From assembly GCF_947387525.1 (NCBI RefSeq), contig NZ_CANDNW010000007.1, positions 1-64,000 of the forward strand: DNA of 64,000 nt. The letters run 5' to 3'. Origin of the DNA: Limosilactobacillus viscerum (GTDB lineage: Bacteria > Bacillota > Bacilli > Lactobacillales > Lactobacillaceae). Positions 1 through 8,164 of the stretch are shown here, piece by piece (position 1 is the stretch's first letter; every line of letters begins with the position of its first letter). The position numbers and the translations under genes are program-made. The notes beneath the pieces are model-generated. The model was not told the DNA's origin, searched no databases, and saw only the letters and a list, made by a program, of their open reading frames with translations.

Positions 1-170
1 TCTTAACATTCATCATCGTACTGCCGAATGTGTTAACACTCACCTTGACCAATGGCTTGCCAAAATACCACGGCACCTCTTAATGTAACATCCTGCTGGA
101 GGTCCTTAACCACTGCAAGGGTCGAACGATAGTTAATGGGTAAATAGCTAAACGAGCTTTGCCATTTCAT
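1..170 (-). pseudogene. SGNH/GDSL hydrolase N-terminus, partial, probable frameshift
   Basis: An ATG at 168-170 follows a good ribosome-binding site (GGAGG, 9 nt upstream) and opens MKWQSSFSYLPINYRSTL, which resembles the start of the N-terminal beta domain of two-domain SGNH hydrolases. That frame stops at 33-35 after 45 residues. A second minus frame then continues openly to the window edge with PWYFGKPLVKVSVNTFG, which fits the next strands of the same domain. I infer one gene broken by an indel at roughly 75-90. Its ATG lies 2 nt beyond the stop of the Nif3-like gene, so the two look co-transcribed. The rest of the gene, including any catalytic Ser-Gly-Asn-His residues, is outside the window. 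Family assignment is by motif memory only and is tentative. Confidence 0.45.
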
Positions 171-172
171 AT

Positions 173-1054
173 TTATTTTCCTCCACCATTTAATTGATAA
201 TGCCATAAATCATCACTTGGAATATACTTGATCGGAACTTGGTGCTTAGTTAGGTCACCAAGCCAATCTTTAGCGTACTTGGCCCCTAACTCCTCAAAGT
301 TAAAATGACCAGGATTAATGCAGGCCATTTGCTGGCCAAGTTGCAGGCCATCGCGGATATAGGAAAGCACCGTCCAATCAACCGTTTCGCCTGGAATTAT
401 TAAATGAACATCGTTTTCCTGCATTGTCCTAATAATTTCTGTCGTATAATCTGTCCATGAGCCATTATCCTTATAATGTGCTGAAATGAATGCACCGGGA
501 TAAATATGACCGGTAAAAGATAACCGCTCAAATTGATCATCAGGATTTCCGACATACCGTAATCCGTTTAGCCCAATTTTTTCGATTAATTCTTCACTTA
601 TCTGCCGCAACGTTTTTGGTTGGGGAAAATTAACCGTGTAGCCAAAAGGAATGGGCTGTTTTTTGTCTAAATAAGGTAACCACTCTAAATATTTAAGAAC
701 ACCGTGAAAAATACTATCGGGTTTATTTGCATGCATATGATCATGGTCACGAACCAGCACAATATTATTATCCTTAATTAACTTAATCTTTTGATCATAC
801 ACTTTGCAGTCAAAGTCAGCTTTCCACTCGGGCCAATCAGGTGTCAGATAGGAAACCGTTTCATGTACAAATAACAAATTAGCACCTAATTTAGCCGTCT
901 TTTTAATAACATCGACTGTTGGTACTAGTGCGGTAACAACCCCCGTACATTCTTGGTCTGTATTACCAAACTTAACGCCATCGCACCCGGTATAATCGGC
1001 ACCGAGATCGGGATGGTAGGCTTTAATACTTTTCAAGATTTCATTGATTTTCAT
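173..1054 (-). CDS. Divergent Nif3-family dinuclear metal-centre protein
   Basis: A 293-residue protein with the general Nif3/YbgI layout: an N-terminal half with a His-containing strand (LLFVHETVSYL) and an HDHMHANK segment, and a C-terminal half ending in CINPGHFNFEELGAKY, which supplies the usual late His and Glu metal ligands. It departs from the canonical paralogue at 46869-47699: that protein has AHHP and HTNLDTANGG, whereas here the second His and the HTxxD motif are altered, so metal binding may differ. Two start ATGs are possible. The one at 1054 has GGAGG at 7 nt, while the one at 1060 is only 1 nt from it, so 1054 is preferred. No substrate is established for the family. It precedes a broken SGNH hydrolase gene. 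Confidence 0.8.
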   Translation of the reverse strand: MKINEILKSIKAYHPDLGADYTGCDGVKFGNTDQECTGVVTALVPTVDVIKKTAKLGANLLFVHETVSYLTPDWPEWKADFDCKVYDQKIKLIKDNNIVLVRDHDHMHANKPDSIFHGVLKYLEWLPYLDKKQPIPFGYTVNFPQPKTLRQISEELIEKIGLNGLRYVGNPDDQFERLSFTGHIYPGAFISAHYKDNGSWTDYTTEIIRTMQENDVHLIIPGETVDWTVLSYIRDGLQLGQQMACINPGHFNFEELGAKYAKDWLGDLTKHQVPIKYIPSDDLWHYQLNGGGK

Positions 1055-1188
1055 TTTCATTCCTCCAAACTGATCAACTATAAGATTAGCTAAAAGCGCT
1101 TAATTAATCTTTGCATTTCTTGACCGGTAATTTGTCATTTTTTGCGATACTTAGTTACTTAACTCATAAATTCATACCAAAAGATCCC

Positions 1189-1240
1189 TAAAAAAGAACC
1201 ATTCAGAACTTTATTTAAAATTCTGAATGGTTCTTTTTTA
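1189..1240. terminator. Bidirectional rho-independent terminator
   Basis: A long hairpin has arms AAAAAGAACCATTCAGAA and TTCTGAATGGTTCTTTTT around a short A/T loop. It carries U-tracts on both strands. It lies between the Nif3-like gene (upstream side) and the broken TetR gene, and probably ends TetR transcription on the minus strand. The rest of 1061-1293 holds no convincing ORF; a cre-like palindrome (TAAAAGCGCTTAA, near 1091-1103) sits upstream of the Nif3-like gene. Confidence 0.8.
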
Positions 1241-1293
1241 TTATGATGAACTACCTGACTCATCCGTTTCCTAACTATTAAGTGTCAAGAAAT

Positions 1294-1802
1294 CTACGAA
1301 TACCTCATCAGGCGACTGGCAACTTTTTCCGATTTCTCCTTCATCCCCGCTTGGTACCATTGCATAATTGTGCTATTTACGCCCCGGCTAAAAATACTTT
1401 TGCCGGGTAGCTAACCTCCCGATCAAAGTTAATTGCAGTATCTTGAAGTTTTGACTGGAGGACTACGTTCATTAACATCGGGGCTGAATAATTAGCATAG
1501 ACCAAGTTAGGGTACTTAGCACAAAACCGGCAGGATTCCAAAAACACCTGATAAATTTGCGTCGCCGGGGGCTGCTTACCGTGGCAGGCAGCCATCAAAG
1601 CATTAATTTCCTGCCGGTAACGTTCGATGATTATATCAGCAAGAATATGATAATAGCGGTAAAAGGTCGTACGTCCGACCTTCGCCTCCTGGCAGAGAGC
1701 CGATACGGAAATATCATTTAACCGGTGCGCCTTCAGTAAGCGGCAGAGGCCTAAAAATAATAGGTCGCGACTTCCCTGCTGACGAGTTGTTTTCTTCACC
1801 AT
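1294..1802 (-). pseudogene. TetR/AcrR family regulator, C-terminal frameshift
   Basis: The N-terminus has the TetR helix-turn-helix (ISVSALCQEAKVGRTTFYRYY, with the family's F/Y-Y-x-Y/H-F-like end), so it is a DNA-binding repressor type. Translation as given stops at 1377-1379 after FLAGA. Adding one base in the four-C run at 1382-1385 (G on the coding strand) restores FLAGGVNSTIMQWYQAG and an open frame to a stop at 1294-1296. That gives 169 residues, a normal TetR length with a typical C-terminal helix. The start chosen is ATG 1802, with AGGA upstream; an upstream TTG at 1823 has no good ribosome-binding site. It points away from the small broken ORF at 1940, possibly its former target. A sequencing error in the homopolymer is possible. 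Confidence 0.75.
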
Positions 1803-1939
1803 TTTTCTTCCTACTATTCCCAAATCTGGAACATCTTTTGCCGATCCTGTTCTACTTCATCCCTTGATATAGACATGGTTTCCGCCCCAGGCTAAACTAA
1901 AATTAAGTTACGCGTGACAAATTAAAATGAGGTGATCAG

Positions 1940-2061
1940 ATGTCAAAAAAATGGATAACATTTTAAAATCAATGCGCCAAATGGGAGCGGGGATGTTCAA
2001 TCAGGGAGCCATCGCTGCTGGACTCTCCCTTAAGTCATTCAGCGAATCGTTCATTGAGTAA
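1940..2061 (+). pseudogene. Small broken ORF divergent from the TetR gene
   Basis: A strong ribosome-binding site (GAGGTG) precedes ATG 1940-1942, but that frame ends after eight codons. Adding one A to the following run of seven would join it to an open frame from 1951 that reads MDNILKSMRQMGAGMFNQ and ends at 2059-2061. Product about 40 residues, family not recognised. The position, divergent from a TetR regulator, suggests the remains of a regulated gene. The opposite strand also has an open stretch here (including YKDFIISLFFNDPACYS), so which strand is the fossil is uncertain. Confidence 0.3.
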
Positions 2062-2143
2062 CAGGCCGGGTCATTAAAAAAGAGGCTGATAATGAAATCT
2101 TTGTAAAATTCATTGCTTTCGACCGGTATTTTATTCTAATCCG

Positions 2144-2308
2144 TTAGTTATACCCTAAAACGAGGATATCGCTTTGCCTGAATGTGCCCTCATTTCCATT
2201 AACCTGGAAAGAACCACGAGAATCATGATTAACAATAATTACAATTACAATTCCACTTTCCTTAATTTCACACGAAGAAGGAAAAAGTTCTTCAATTTTA
2301 ATATCCAT
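2144..2308 (-). pseudogene. AraC-type regulator N-terminal remnant
   Basis: A 54-codon ORF begins at ATG 2308 after GAGG and reads MDIKIEELFPSSCEIKES, later FQVNGNEGTFRQSDILVL. The pattern of a short hydrophobic strand, a G-x-F-x-V-N-G turn and a D-I-L-V-L strand is like the cupin-type sensor at the N-terminus of AraC-family regulators. It stops at 2144-2146. Past the stop, other minus frames stay open for 30-45 codons but no helix-turn-helix is found, so this is most likely a truncated relic. The family call is tentative. The remainder of 1803-2459 shows only the two broken ORFs and A/T-rich spacer. Confidence 0.4.
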
Positions 2309-2459
2309 TTTCTAACCTCTACTAAAATAGCTTTTGAAAGATTTTCTTCAAAGCGGTAAATATATCGTTACAATCGACAATTACAATTAAATTTCACTAT
2401 CTCTACTTTAGCAACTAATGGTATTCTAGTAATAGTAACTTTTTAAGGATGATGAAAAT

Positions 2460-3464
2460 ATGAGTCAACGCGTGACTATCGCAGACGTTGCGAAAGCAGC
2501 TGGCGTCTCCGTTACCACGGTCTCTAGAATTATTAATGGCCACTATGAAAAAATGCGTCCAGCAACCCGTAAACGGGTAGAGGACGTGATCAGCAAACTA
2601 CACTTTGTACCAACTGCCTCGGCCCAACGGCTCCGCCAAAATCAGGGCCACGTGATTGGTGTTTTAGTCGGTGATATTTCAAACCCCTTCTCCTCCCTCC
2701 TCGCCAAGGGAATTGATGACGTACTCAAGCAGGCCGGCTATGACATCTTACTGATGAATACTAATAACTCGCTTGATACTGAAAAACGAGCTCTACAACG
2801 GCTCTACCAGCAACAAGTTGATGGGATTATAGTTCAACCTAACTCAGGACACTTTAACCAGTTTGCCAATGTCGTTAAGTCTAACATCCCCCTCGAAATC
2901 GTTGACCGGGAAGTTTGGGACTTACCCGTAAACGTTGGGACAGTAACTAGTGCCAATAAGGATGCCTGTTACCGCCTTGGCAAGCTCCTCGTCGATCGTG
3001 GCTACGACAATATTATTGCCATCAGCGCCCACTTTGCAGAAGCCTCCGGACAGATCCCACGAATTGCCGGATTGGAGACCGCCGCAAATGATTTTGGCCT
3101 CTCTTACCATAATATTGAAACCCGTGGCCACGACCGTCAGTGGCTTTCGTCCGCCTTTACCCACCAACTCGCTCAGCTAAGCGGTCGAACCGCTGTTATT
3201 TCCTTGATGGGGCCAGTACTGTTTGACCTTCTGAGTATTTTCAGGGAACACCACCTCACCTTTCCCAAGGATTTTGGGTTAATCAGTTTTGACGATTGGG
3301 AATGGTCCCAATACGTCGGTAACGGTATCTTCCTCTTAAAACAAGATATGGAGTTAATGGGCAACTATGCGGCCCACCGCTTGCTTACCCAGGTCGAAGA
3401 TGGACGAATTGCCGGTGGAACTACCATTTTACCAGTTAAGATTGTGGACCACCCTTCAATATAA
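2460..3464 (+). CDS. LacI family transcriptional regulator
   Basis: 334 residues. Residues 5-50 are a LacI helix-turn-helix (VTIADVAKAAGVSVTTVSRI) followed by the hinge helix. Residues about 62-330 form a periplasmic-binding-protein-like sensor, beginning VIGVLVGDISNPFSSLLAKG and including LMNTNNSLDTEKRALQ, a style I associate with the KdgR-like subgroup; the effector cannot be read from sequence. The ATG is preceded by AAGGATG. The gene stands alone on the plus strand, convergent with ppaC across a shared terminator. No target operon adjoins it on the plus strand, so its regulon is probably elsewhere, or in the decayed neighbours. Confidence 0.9.
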   Translation: MSQRVTIADVAKAAGVSVTTVSRIINGHYEKMRPATRKRVEDVISKLHFVPTASAQRLRQNQGHVIGVLVGDISNPFSSLLAKGIDDVLKQAGYDILLMNTNNSLDTEKRALQRLYQQQVDGIIVQPNSGHFNQFANVVKSNIPLEIVDREVWDLPVNVGTVTSANKDACYRLGKLLVDRGYDNIIAISAHFAEASGQIPRIAGLETAANDFGLSYHNIETRGHDRQWLSSAFTHQLAQLSGRTAVISLMGPVLFDLLSIFREHHLTFPKDFGLISFDDWEWSQYVGNGIFLLKQDMELMGNYAAHRLLTQVEDGRIAGGTTILPVKIVDHPSI

Positions 3465-3493
3465 GCTTTATTACAGCGGTTACGTAGTATTTT

Positions 3494-3552
3494 AAACCAA
3501 ATAAAAACTGGACCAGCGCTACTAGCGTTAGTCCAGTTTTTATTTGGTTTAT
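3494..3552. terminator. Bidirectional terminator between lacI-type gene and ppaC
   Basis: A near-perfect hairpin has arms AAACCAAATAAAAACTGGAC and GTCCAGTTTTTATTTGGTTT around an inner CGCTACTAGCG. A- and T-rich flanks on both sides allow termination of both convergent genes. Confidence 0.9.
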
Positions 3553-3558
3553 CTCTTA

Positions 3559-4494
3559 TTAGCCTTCAAATGCATCCGTCAATGGCGGTACCACTTGCTT
3601 CTTCCGTGATACAACCCCTGGCAGGTTCATCCGGTTGTTATCGTCCAACTTGTGGTTAAAGGCTGCTTCAACCTTGTCCTTGTTGTCACCAACAACCAGC
3701 AGTTCTGAATCACTGTTCAGGATGTTCGTTGCAATTAAGATGAAGAGTTGGTAACCATTTTGGTCCATTAATTCCTTCATCTTCTTTTCAAGGTCAGCTT
3801 GACGCTTGAAGACATCTTCCAATTCAACGGCGTTTACTTGGCCGATCCGCATCTTAGTGCCACCAAGTTCAAAGGTCTTGGCATCACCATCAACGATTTC
3901 GGTATCAGACTTAGCATCAACGTTAGCACCAGCCTTCAACATTTCAACCCCGTACTTGCTGTAGTCAGCTACACCAGCAACCTTTGCCAGGTACTCAACG
4001 GCTTCGCGGTCATGGTCAGTCGTTGTTGGTGAGTTTAACAGCAGGGTATCAGAAATGATTGCAGAAAGCATCATCCCAGCTAAGTTAGCAGGAATGTCAA
4101 TGTGCTTTTGCTGGAACATTTCAGTTAAGATTGTTGAAACACAACCATATGGCCGAACAGTTGCCCACAGTGGTTGAGCAGTATTGAAGTTTGCGATCCG
4201 GTGGTGGTCAACCAGGTGGGTAACCGTTACCTTGTCAATGTCACTAACACTTTGTTGAGGTTCGTTATGGTCAACCAGCATTACCTTATCAACTTCATTT
4301 GCAGCAGTCTTGATCACCCGGGGTGCCTTCATGCCAAACTTGTTTAATGCATATTCGGTTTCGGGGTTTGGTTCACCTAAAGCAACTGCTTCTGTTTCAT
4401 AACCAAGTTGGTTTTGGAAGTATGAGAAAGCCATCGCAGCTGTAATTGCGTCAGTATCTGGCTTTTGGTGTCCAAAGACTAATTCTTTTTCCAT
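3559..4494 (-). CDS. ppaC: Manganese-dependent inorganic pyrophosphatase
   Basis: A cytoplasmic family II (DHH) pyrophosphatase that hydrolyses PPi to two phosphates, pulling biosynthetic reactions forward. Seen: [10 protein letters not shown] near the N-terminus, VDHNEP, the DHH motif in HLVDHHRI, and the C-terminal DHHA2 substrate loop with [10 protein letters not shown]. Length 311 residues, normal for the family. Start at ATG 4494 (MEKELVFGH) because GGAGG lies 8-9 nt upstream; an upstream in-frame ATG would add 21 unconserved residues. It is followed by its own convergent terminator and probably transcribed alone. Confidence 0.96.
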   Translation of the reverse strand: MEKELVFGHQKPDTDAITAAMAFSYFQNQLGYETEAVALGEPNPETEYALNKFGMKAPRVIKTAANEVDKVMLVDHNEPQQSVSDIDKVTVTHLVDHHRIANFNTAQPLWATVRPYGCVSTILTEMFQQKHIDIPANLAGMMLSAIISDTLLLNSPTTTDHDREAVEYLAKVAGVADYSKYGVEMLKAGANVDAKSDTEIVDGDAKTFELGGTKMRIGQVNAVELEDVFKRQADLEKKMKELMDQNGYQLFILIATNILNSDSELLVVGDNKDKVEAAFNHKLDDNNRMNLPGVVSRKKQVVPPLTDAFEG

Positions 4495-4603
4495 ATAGTG
4501 ATTCCTCCATTTTTCCTTCCACTGGCCTAACAAGAACCGTTGTGAAGAATTATTCAATAACTATTCTATCATGATTAAGTACCGGGTGCGAAATATTGGT
4601 CAA

Positions 4604-5065
4604 TTAATTCCGCCCTTCAAAATATTTTTTCAATATTTGCCACATTTTGGCATGCTGACGATTAAAGAAATGTGGTGGTTCACCTGCGATTGAAAAGTAC
4701 TTCGTGGTTACCGTCTCTGATGGTTTAACCGCATAGTGGTGATCATCCACCGCCCGAACCAGGTAAAAAGCATTAACCGGCTGCACCTGGTCACCATTCG
4801 GGTACGTATACTGGTCGTCATCTTGCATTTTCAACAGCTTAACCGGGGTCACCGCAATCCCAGCATCCTCCTTGAATTCACGCTGGACCGTTTGGGCAAA
4901 GGTTTCACCAAAATCCATGTAACCACCTGGGAAACCCCAATCGCCCGTGTCCGCACGTTCCTGCAATAAAACTTCTTGTCGATCATTCACCAGTGCACCC
5001 GATGCACTAGTAAAAATAAGGGGCCGGTGACCGACCGCTGCCCGAACATCCGCTACATATGCCAT
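4604..5065 (-). CDS. Nudix hydrolase
   Basis: 153 residues with one Nudix domain. The Nudix box runs GGYMDFGETFAQTVQREF then KEDAGI, matching Gx5Ex7REUxEExGU except that the second Glu of EE is Asp. Such enzymes hydrolyse nucleoside diphosphates linked to another group; the substrate here is unknown. The N-terminal VADVRAAVGHRPLIFTSASG segment is common to a Firmicute subgroup of Nudix proteins. ATG 5065 follows AGGAGGG. It lies 11 nt downstream of the DUF1836 gene and is likely co-transcribed with it. Confidence 0.88.
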   Translation of the reverse strand: MAYVADVRAAVGHRPLIFTSASGALVNDRQEVLLQERADTGDWGFPGGYMDFGETFAQTVQREFKEDAGIAVTPVKLLKMQDDDQYTYPNGDQVQPVNAFYLVRAVDDHHYAVKPSETVTTKYFSIAGEPPHFFNRQHAKMWQILKKYFEGRN

Positions 5066-5076
5066 ATTAACCCTCC

Positions 5077-5595
5077 TTAAGAATTATGATTCTCACGGGC
5101 CTGGTCAAGGTAGCTCCGTAAGTAGAGTTGACATGCCACCATCCGCAGCAGGTTATCAAGTACCCGCTTCTCTTCACTATCTTCGGTACCAATTTCTGGT
5201 AAATCCGGACGGAGGCCAAATGCATAATTATAATTCTCCTCCAGCTTAGCACAGAAGTAGTCATATGCCGTCTTAAAATCATGCGTCCGTTCCTGAACCT
5301 GTAATAAGAAACGCAAATCATCGGCTCCCAGAGCCCGCCGACAAGCGGCAATAAAAATTAAACGTGCTAGTTGGTCACGACCATAACGGCGGTTTTGCGG
5401 GTGCTCCACTAGCCCCCGTTTGACGTAACTACTAACGGTCGTACTAGAAAGATGGAGGTCCGGTACGCTATCAAAAGTACTGTTCACATAACGCGTTACC
5501 TGTTCTAAATAGAGCCCTAACCGGGGCAGGTCATCGTACCGGGGTAAAATCAACTCGCGCGCTGCTAACTGTACTTGGCGTTCAACTATCCCCAT
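5077..5595 (-). CDS. DUF1836 family protein, putative DNA-binding
   Basis: 172 residues. The middle, about 40-95, has SSTTVSSYVKRGLVEHPQNRRYGRDQLARLIFI, which resembles the MerR-like winged helix of DUF1836 proteins. No effector domain is evident, and the family has no firm function. ATG 5595 is chosen since GAGG sits 8 nt upstream; a GTG three codons earlier is inside that site. It is followed closely by the Nudix gene, and the start of parC lies far upstream, so it heads a two-gene unit. Confidence 0.75.
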   Translation of the reverse strand: MGIVERQVQLAARELILPRYDDLPRLGLYLEQVTRYVNSTFDSVPDLHLSSTTVSSYVKRGLVEHPQNRRYGRDQLARLIFIAACRRALGADDLRFLLQVQERTHDFKTAYDYFCAKLEENYNYAFGLRPDLPEIGTEDSEEKRVLDNLLRMVACQLYLRSYLDQARENHNS

Positions 5596-5659
5596 CGTAT
5601 TCACCTCATTTTAAACAAAAGGGAACCAGCATCAGTAAACTAGTTCCCTCCTTTATTAA

Positions 5660-8137
5660 TTACTTATTTAACAATGATTGTTGCTCCGGATCATTTAAGA
5701 CATTCGTCTCTTTAACCCGAATTTTTACTGGTTGCCCCTGTGTTTCAGTATCAATCACAAAGGTACCATTGGACTTAATTGAGCCAAGGTGGTGGTCGCT
5801 AACTGCCACATCCTGGAAGAGTGGTCGGTCAGTTATCACTTCAAAGGACCCCGCAAAGTCGGCGTCGTAGGCTAGGAAGTCCGCGATCCTGTGCGGATGA
5901 CTCTTCAACCGGTGGAGAACTAATTCACCACGGCGGGCACGAGCACCAACCGCAATTTCATCAACCGGCATTTCCTTAAATGCACCACGTTGTGTAATTG
6001 ATGCAACCCGTTGACCATCAGCAACGATTACCAAATCGGCTAATACGTCATCATCCTTGAGGTTAATTGCCCGTACACCAGCGGTTCGAATCCCCGTAAC
6101 CGGAACATCGGCAATATCAAAGCGGACTGCATAACCATCACGGCTAATTGCCAGTAACGACCGGTTCTCGTCACTAGGTTCATAGTAATCGACACTCACT
6201 ACCCGTGTGTCCTTGCTCTTTAATTTAACCGCAACGCTAGCATGGCTCTTGTAACGTGAACCAGGCCGGTAGTCAGTATAGGCGGACTGCTTAACTTGAC
6301 CATCCGATGTACCAAAGATGAAGGTACCCGGTAATTCAAGCTTATCAAAGACCATGGCCTTAATAATCTCTTCGTCCTCCGCTAGGCCGATTGTCTGCGA
6401 AATGTGCTCACCAGTATCCTTCCACCGGGCATCAGCCAATTCATGGACTGGCCGGTAGATCACGTGTCCTAGGTTAGTAAACATGAAAAGGTGGGCCAAT
6501 GTATTCGTATGGGCAACAAAGAGTGGGTAGTCATCTTCCCGTAAGCCATTCTCATCAATTGAAGAAGCCTTAAACGAACGAATGCTACTCCGCTTAATAT
6601 ACCCGGCATGTGATACAAGGATTACGCAGTCTTCATCGGCAACGGTAACCTTCGTATCAATTTCAAGTTTTTGAACATGGTTCTCAATCTTGGTCCGCCG
6701 TGGGTTGGCAAATTCCTTTTTAACTGCCTTCATTTCCCGTTGGACAACCTTTGCTAGTTCATCATCATTGGACAAGATCAATTGATACTCATCAATTAAA
6801 TCATTCAGGTGTTGTTGTTCATCTTCCAGCTCTGTCACATCGGTATTAGTCAACCGGTACAATTGCAAGGTAACAATTGCCTCCGCTTGTTCATCAGTGA
6901 AGTCATACTGGTCAACCAAGTTTTGCTTTGCATCCTTCCGGTTTTTACTTGCCCGGATGGTTTTAATAACCTGGTCAAGGATTGACAGGGCCTTGATCAG
7001 CCCTTCAACAATATGAAGCCGGTGTTGGGCCTTTTTTAAGTTATAGTTGGTCCGCCGCCGAACGACTTCCTTTTGGAATGCTAAGTACGAGGTCAAAATA
7101 TGTTTTAACCCCACCCGCATTGGTCGCTGGTCGTCGATCGCCACCATATTAAAGTTATAGTTAATCTGGAGGTCGGTATTCTTCAACAGGTAGTTTAAGA
7201 TCCCCTCAGCATTGGCGTTACGCTTCAACTCGATCGCAATCCGTAAACCACTCCGGTCAGTCTCATCACGTGCCTCAACAATTCCTTCAACCTTCTTGGC
7301 TAAGCGCAAATCGTTGATCCGCTTTACTAATTGGGCCTTATTAACCTCGTATGGAATCTCCGTCACGTTAATCTGTTGACGACCGCCACGAAGGTCAACA
7401 ATTTCAGTCTTTGCCCGCACGACAATCCGTCCACGGCCTGTTTGGTAAGCCTTCTTAATTCCATCGACCCCTTGAACAATCCCACCAGTTGGGAAGTCAG
7501 GACCCGGGACAAATTCCATTAGCTTATCAAGGCTTGCATCCGGGTGCTTTAACAAGTACATCAGAGCATCCAGGACCTCACCCAGATTATGGGTAGGGAT
7601 TTCCGTTGCGTAACCAGCCGAAATACCAGTTGCACCGTTAACAAGCAAGTTAGGAATCCGTGCTGGCAAGACCGTTGGTTCTTTTTCTGTATCGTCAAAA
7701 TTCAACGTCATTTCAACGGTATCCTTATCAATATCTTGAAGCATTAGGCCGGCAATCTTGCTTAAACGGGCTTCTGTATACCGCATTGCGGCAGCTGGAT
7801 CACCATCCATCGACCCATTATTACCGTGCATTTCAACCAGCGGTTCCCGTAGCTTCCAGTCCTGACTAAGCCGAACCAGGGCTTCGTAAATTGAACTGTC
7901 ACCATGGGGGTGGAAGTTACCCATGACATTACCAACGGACTTTGCCGACTTCCGGAAGCCCTTATCGTAAGTATTGCCATCCTTATTCATCGCGTACAGG
8001 ATCCGCCGCTGCACCGGTTTTAACCCGTCACGAATATCCGGCAGGGCCCGCTCCTGGATAATTGATTTGGAATAACGACCAAAGCGCTCACCCATTAACT
8101 GTTCGAGCGACATGGTTTCAATCTTTGCGTCTCTCAC
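5660..8137 (-). CDS. parC: DNA topoisomerase IV subunit A
   Basis: 825 residues. ParC breaks and rejoins DNA and, with ParE, decatenates sister chromosomes. The breakage-reunion domain covers about 1-490, with the catalytic tyrosine in AAAMRYTEARLS (Tyr120). The C-terminal half is the beta-pinwheel. The quinolone-determining region reads HPHGDSSIYEAL, so the positions equivalent to S80 and E84 of other ParC proteins (Ser81, Glu85 here) are wild type. Translation probably starts at GTG 8137, with AAAGGAA 8 nt upstream. It follows parE by 27 nt in one operon. Confidence 0.97.
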   Translation of the reverse strand: MRDAKIETMSLEQLMGERFGRYSKSIIQERALPDIRDGLKPVQRRILYAMNKDGNTYDKGFRKSAKSVGNVMGNFHPHGDSSIYEALVRLSQDWKLREPLVEMHGNNGSMDGDPAAAMRYTEARLSKIAGLMLQDIDKDTVEMTLNFDDTEKEPTVLPARIPNLLVNGATGISAGYATEIPTHNLGEVLDALMYLLKHPDASLDKLMEFVPGPDFPTGGIVQGVDGIKKAYQTGRGRIVVRAKTEIVDLRGGRQQINVTEIPYEVNKAQLVKRINDLRLAKKVEGIVEARDETDRSGLRIAIELKRNANAEGILNYLLKNTDLQINYNFNMVAIDDQRPMRVGLKHILTSYLAFQKEVVRRRTNYNLKKAQHRLHIVEGLIKALSILDQVIKTIRASKNRKDAKQNLVDQYDFTDEQAEAIVTLQLYRLTNTDVTELEDEQQHLNDLIDEYQLILSNDDELAKVVQREMKAVKKEFANPRRTKIENHVQKLEIDTKVTVADEDCVILVSHAGYIKRSSIRSFKASSIDENGLREDDYPLFVAHTNTLAHLFMFTNLGHVIYRPVHELADARWKDTGEHISQTIGLAEDEEIIKAMVFDKLELPGTFIFGTSDGQVKQSAYTDYRPGSRYKSHASVAVKLKSKDTRVVSVDYYEPSDENRSLLAISRDGYAVRFDIADVPVTGIRTAGVRAINLKDDDVLADLVIVADGQRVASITQRGAFKEMPVDEIAVGARARRGELVLHRLKSHPHRIADFLAYDADFAGSFEVITDRPLFQDVAVSDHHLGSIKSNGTFVIDTETQGQPVKIRVKETNVLNDPEQQSLLNK

Positions 8138-8164
8138 AAAACTGGTTCCTTTCTCTTACTCTAT

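Noticed and set aside
2174-2359. 61-codon plus-strand ORF with a TTG start
   Set aside because: It has no ribosome-binding site, low-complexity Asn/Phe/Arg content, and lies opposite the better-supported 2144-2308 remnant.
5940-6100. Quinolone-resistance changes in parC
   Set aside because: The key residues are Ser81 and Glu85 in the N-terminal region, both wild type; the stretch near 5940-6100 is only the C-terminal pinwheel.
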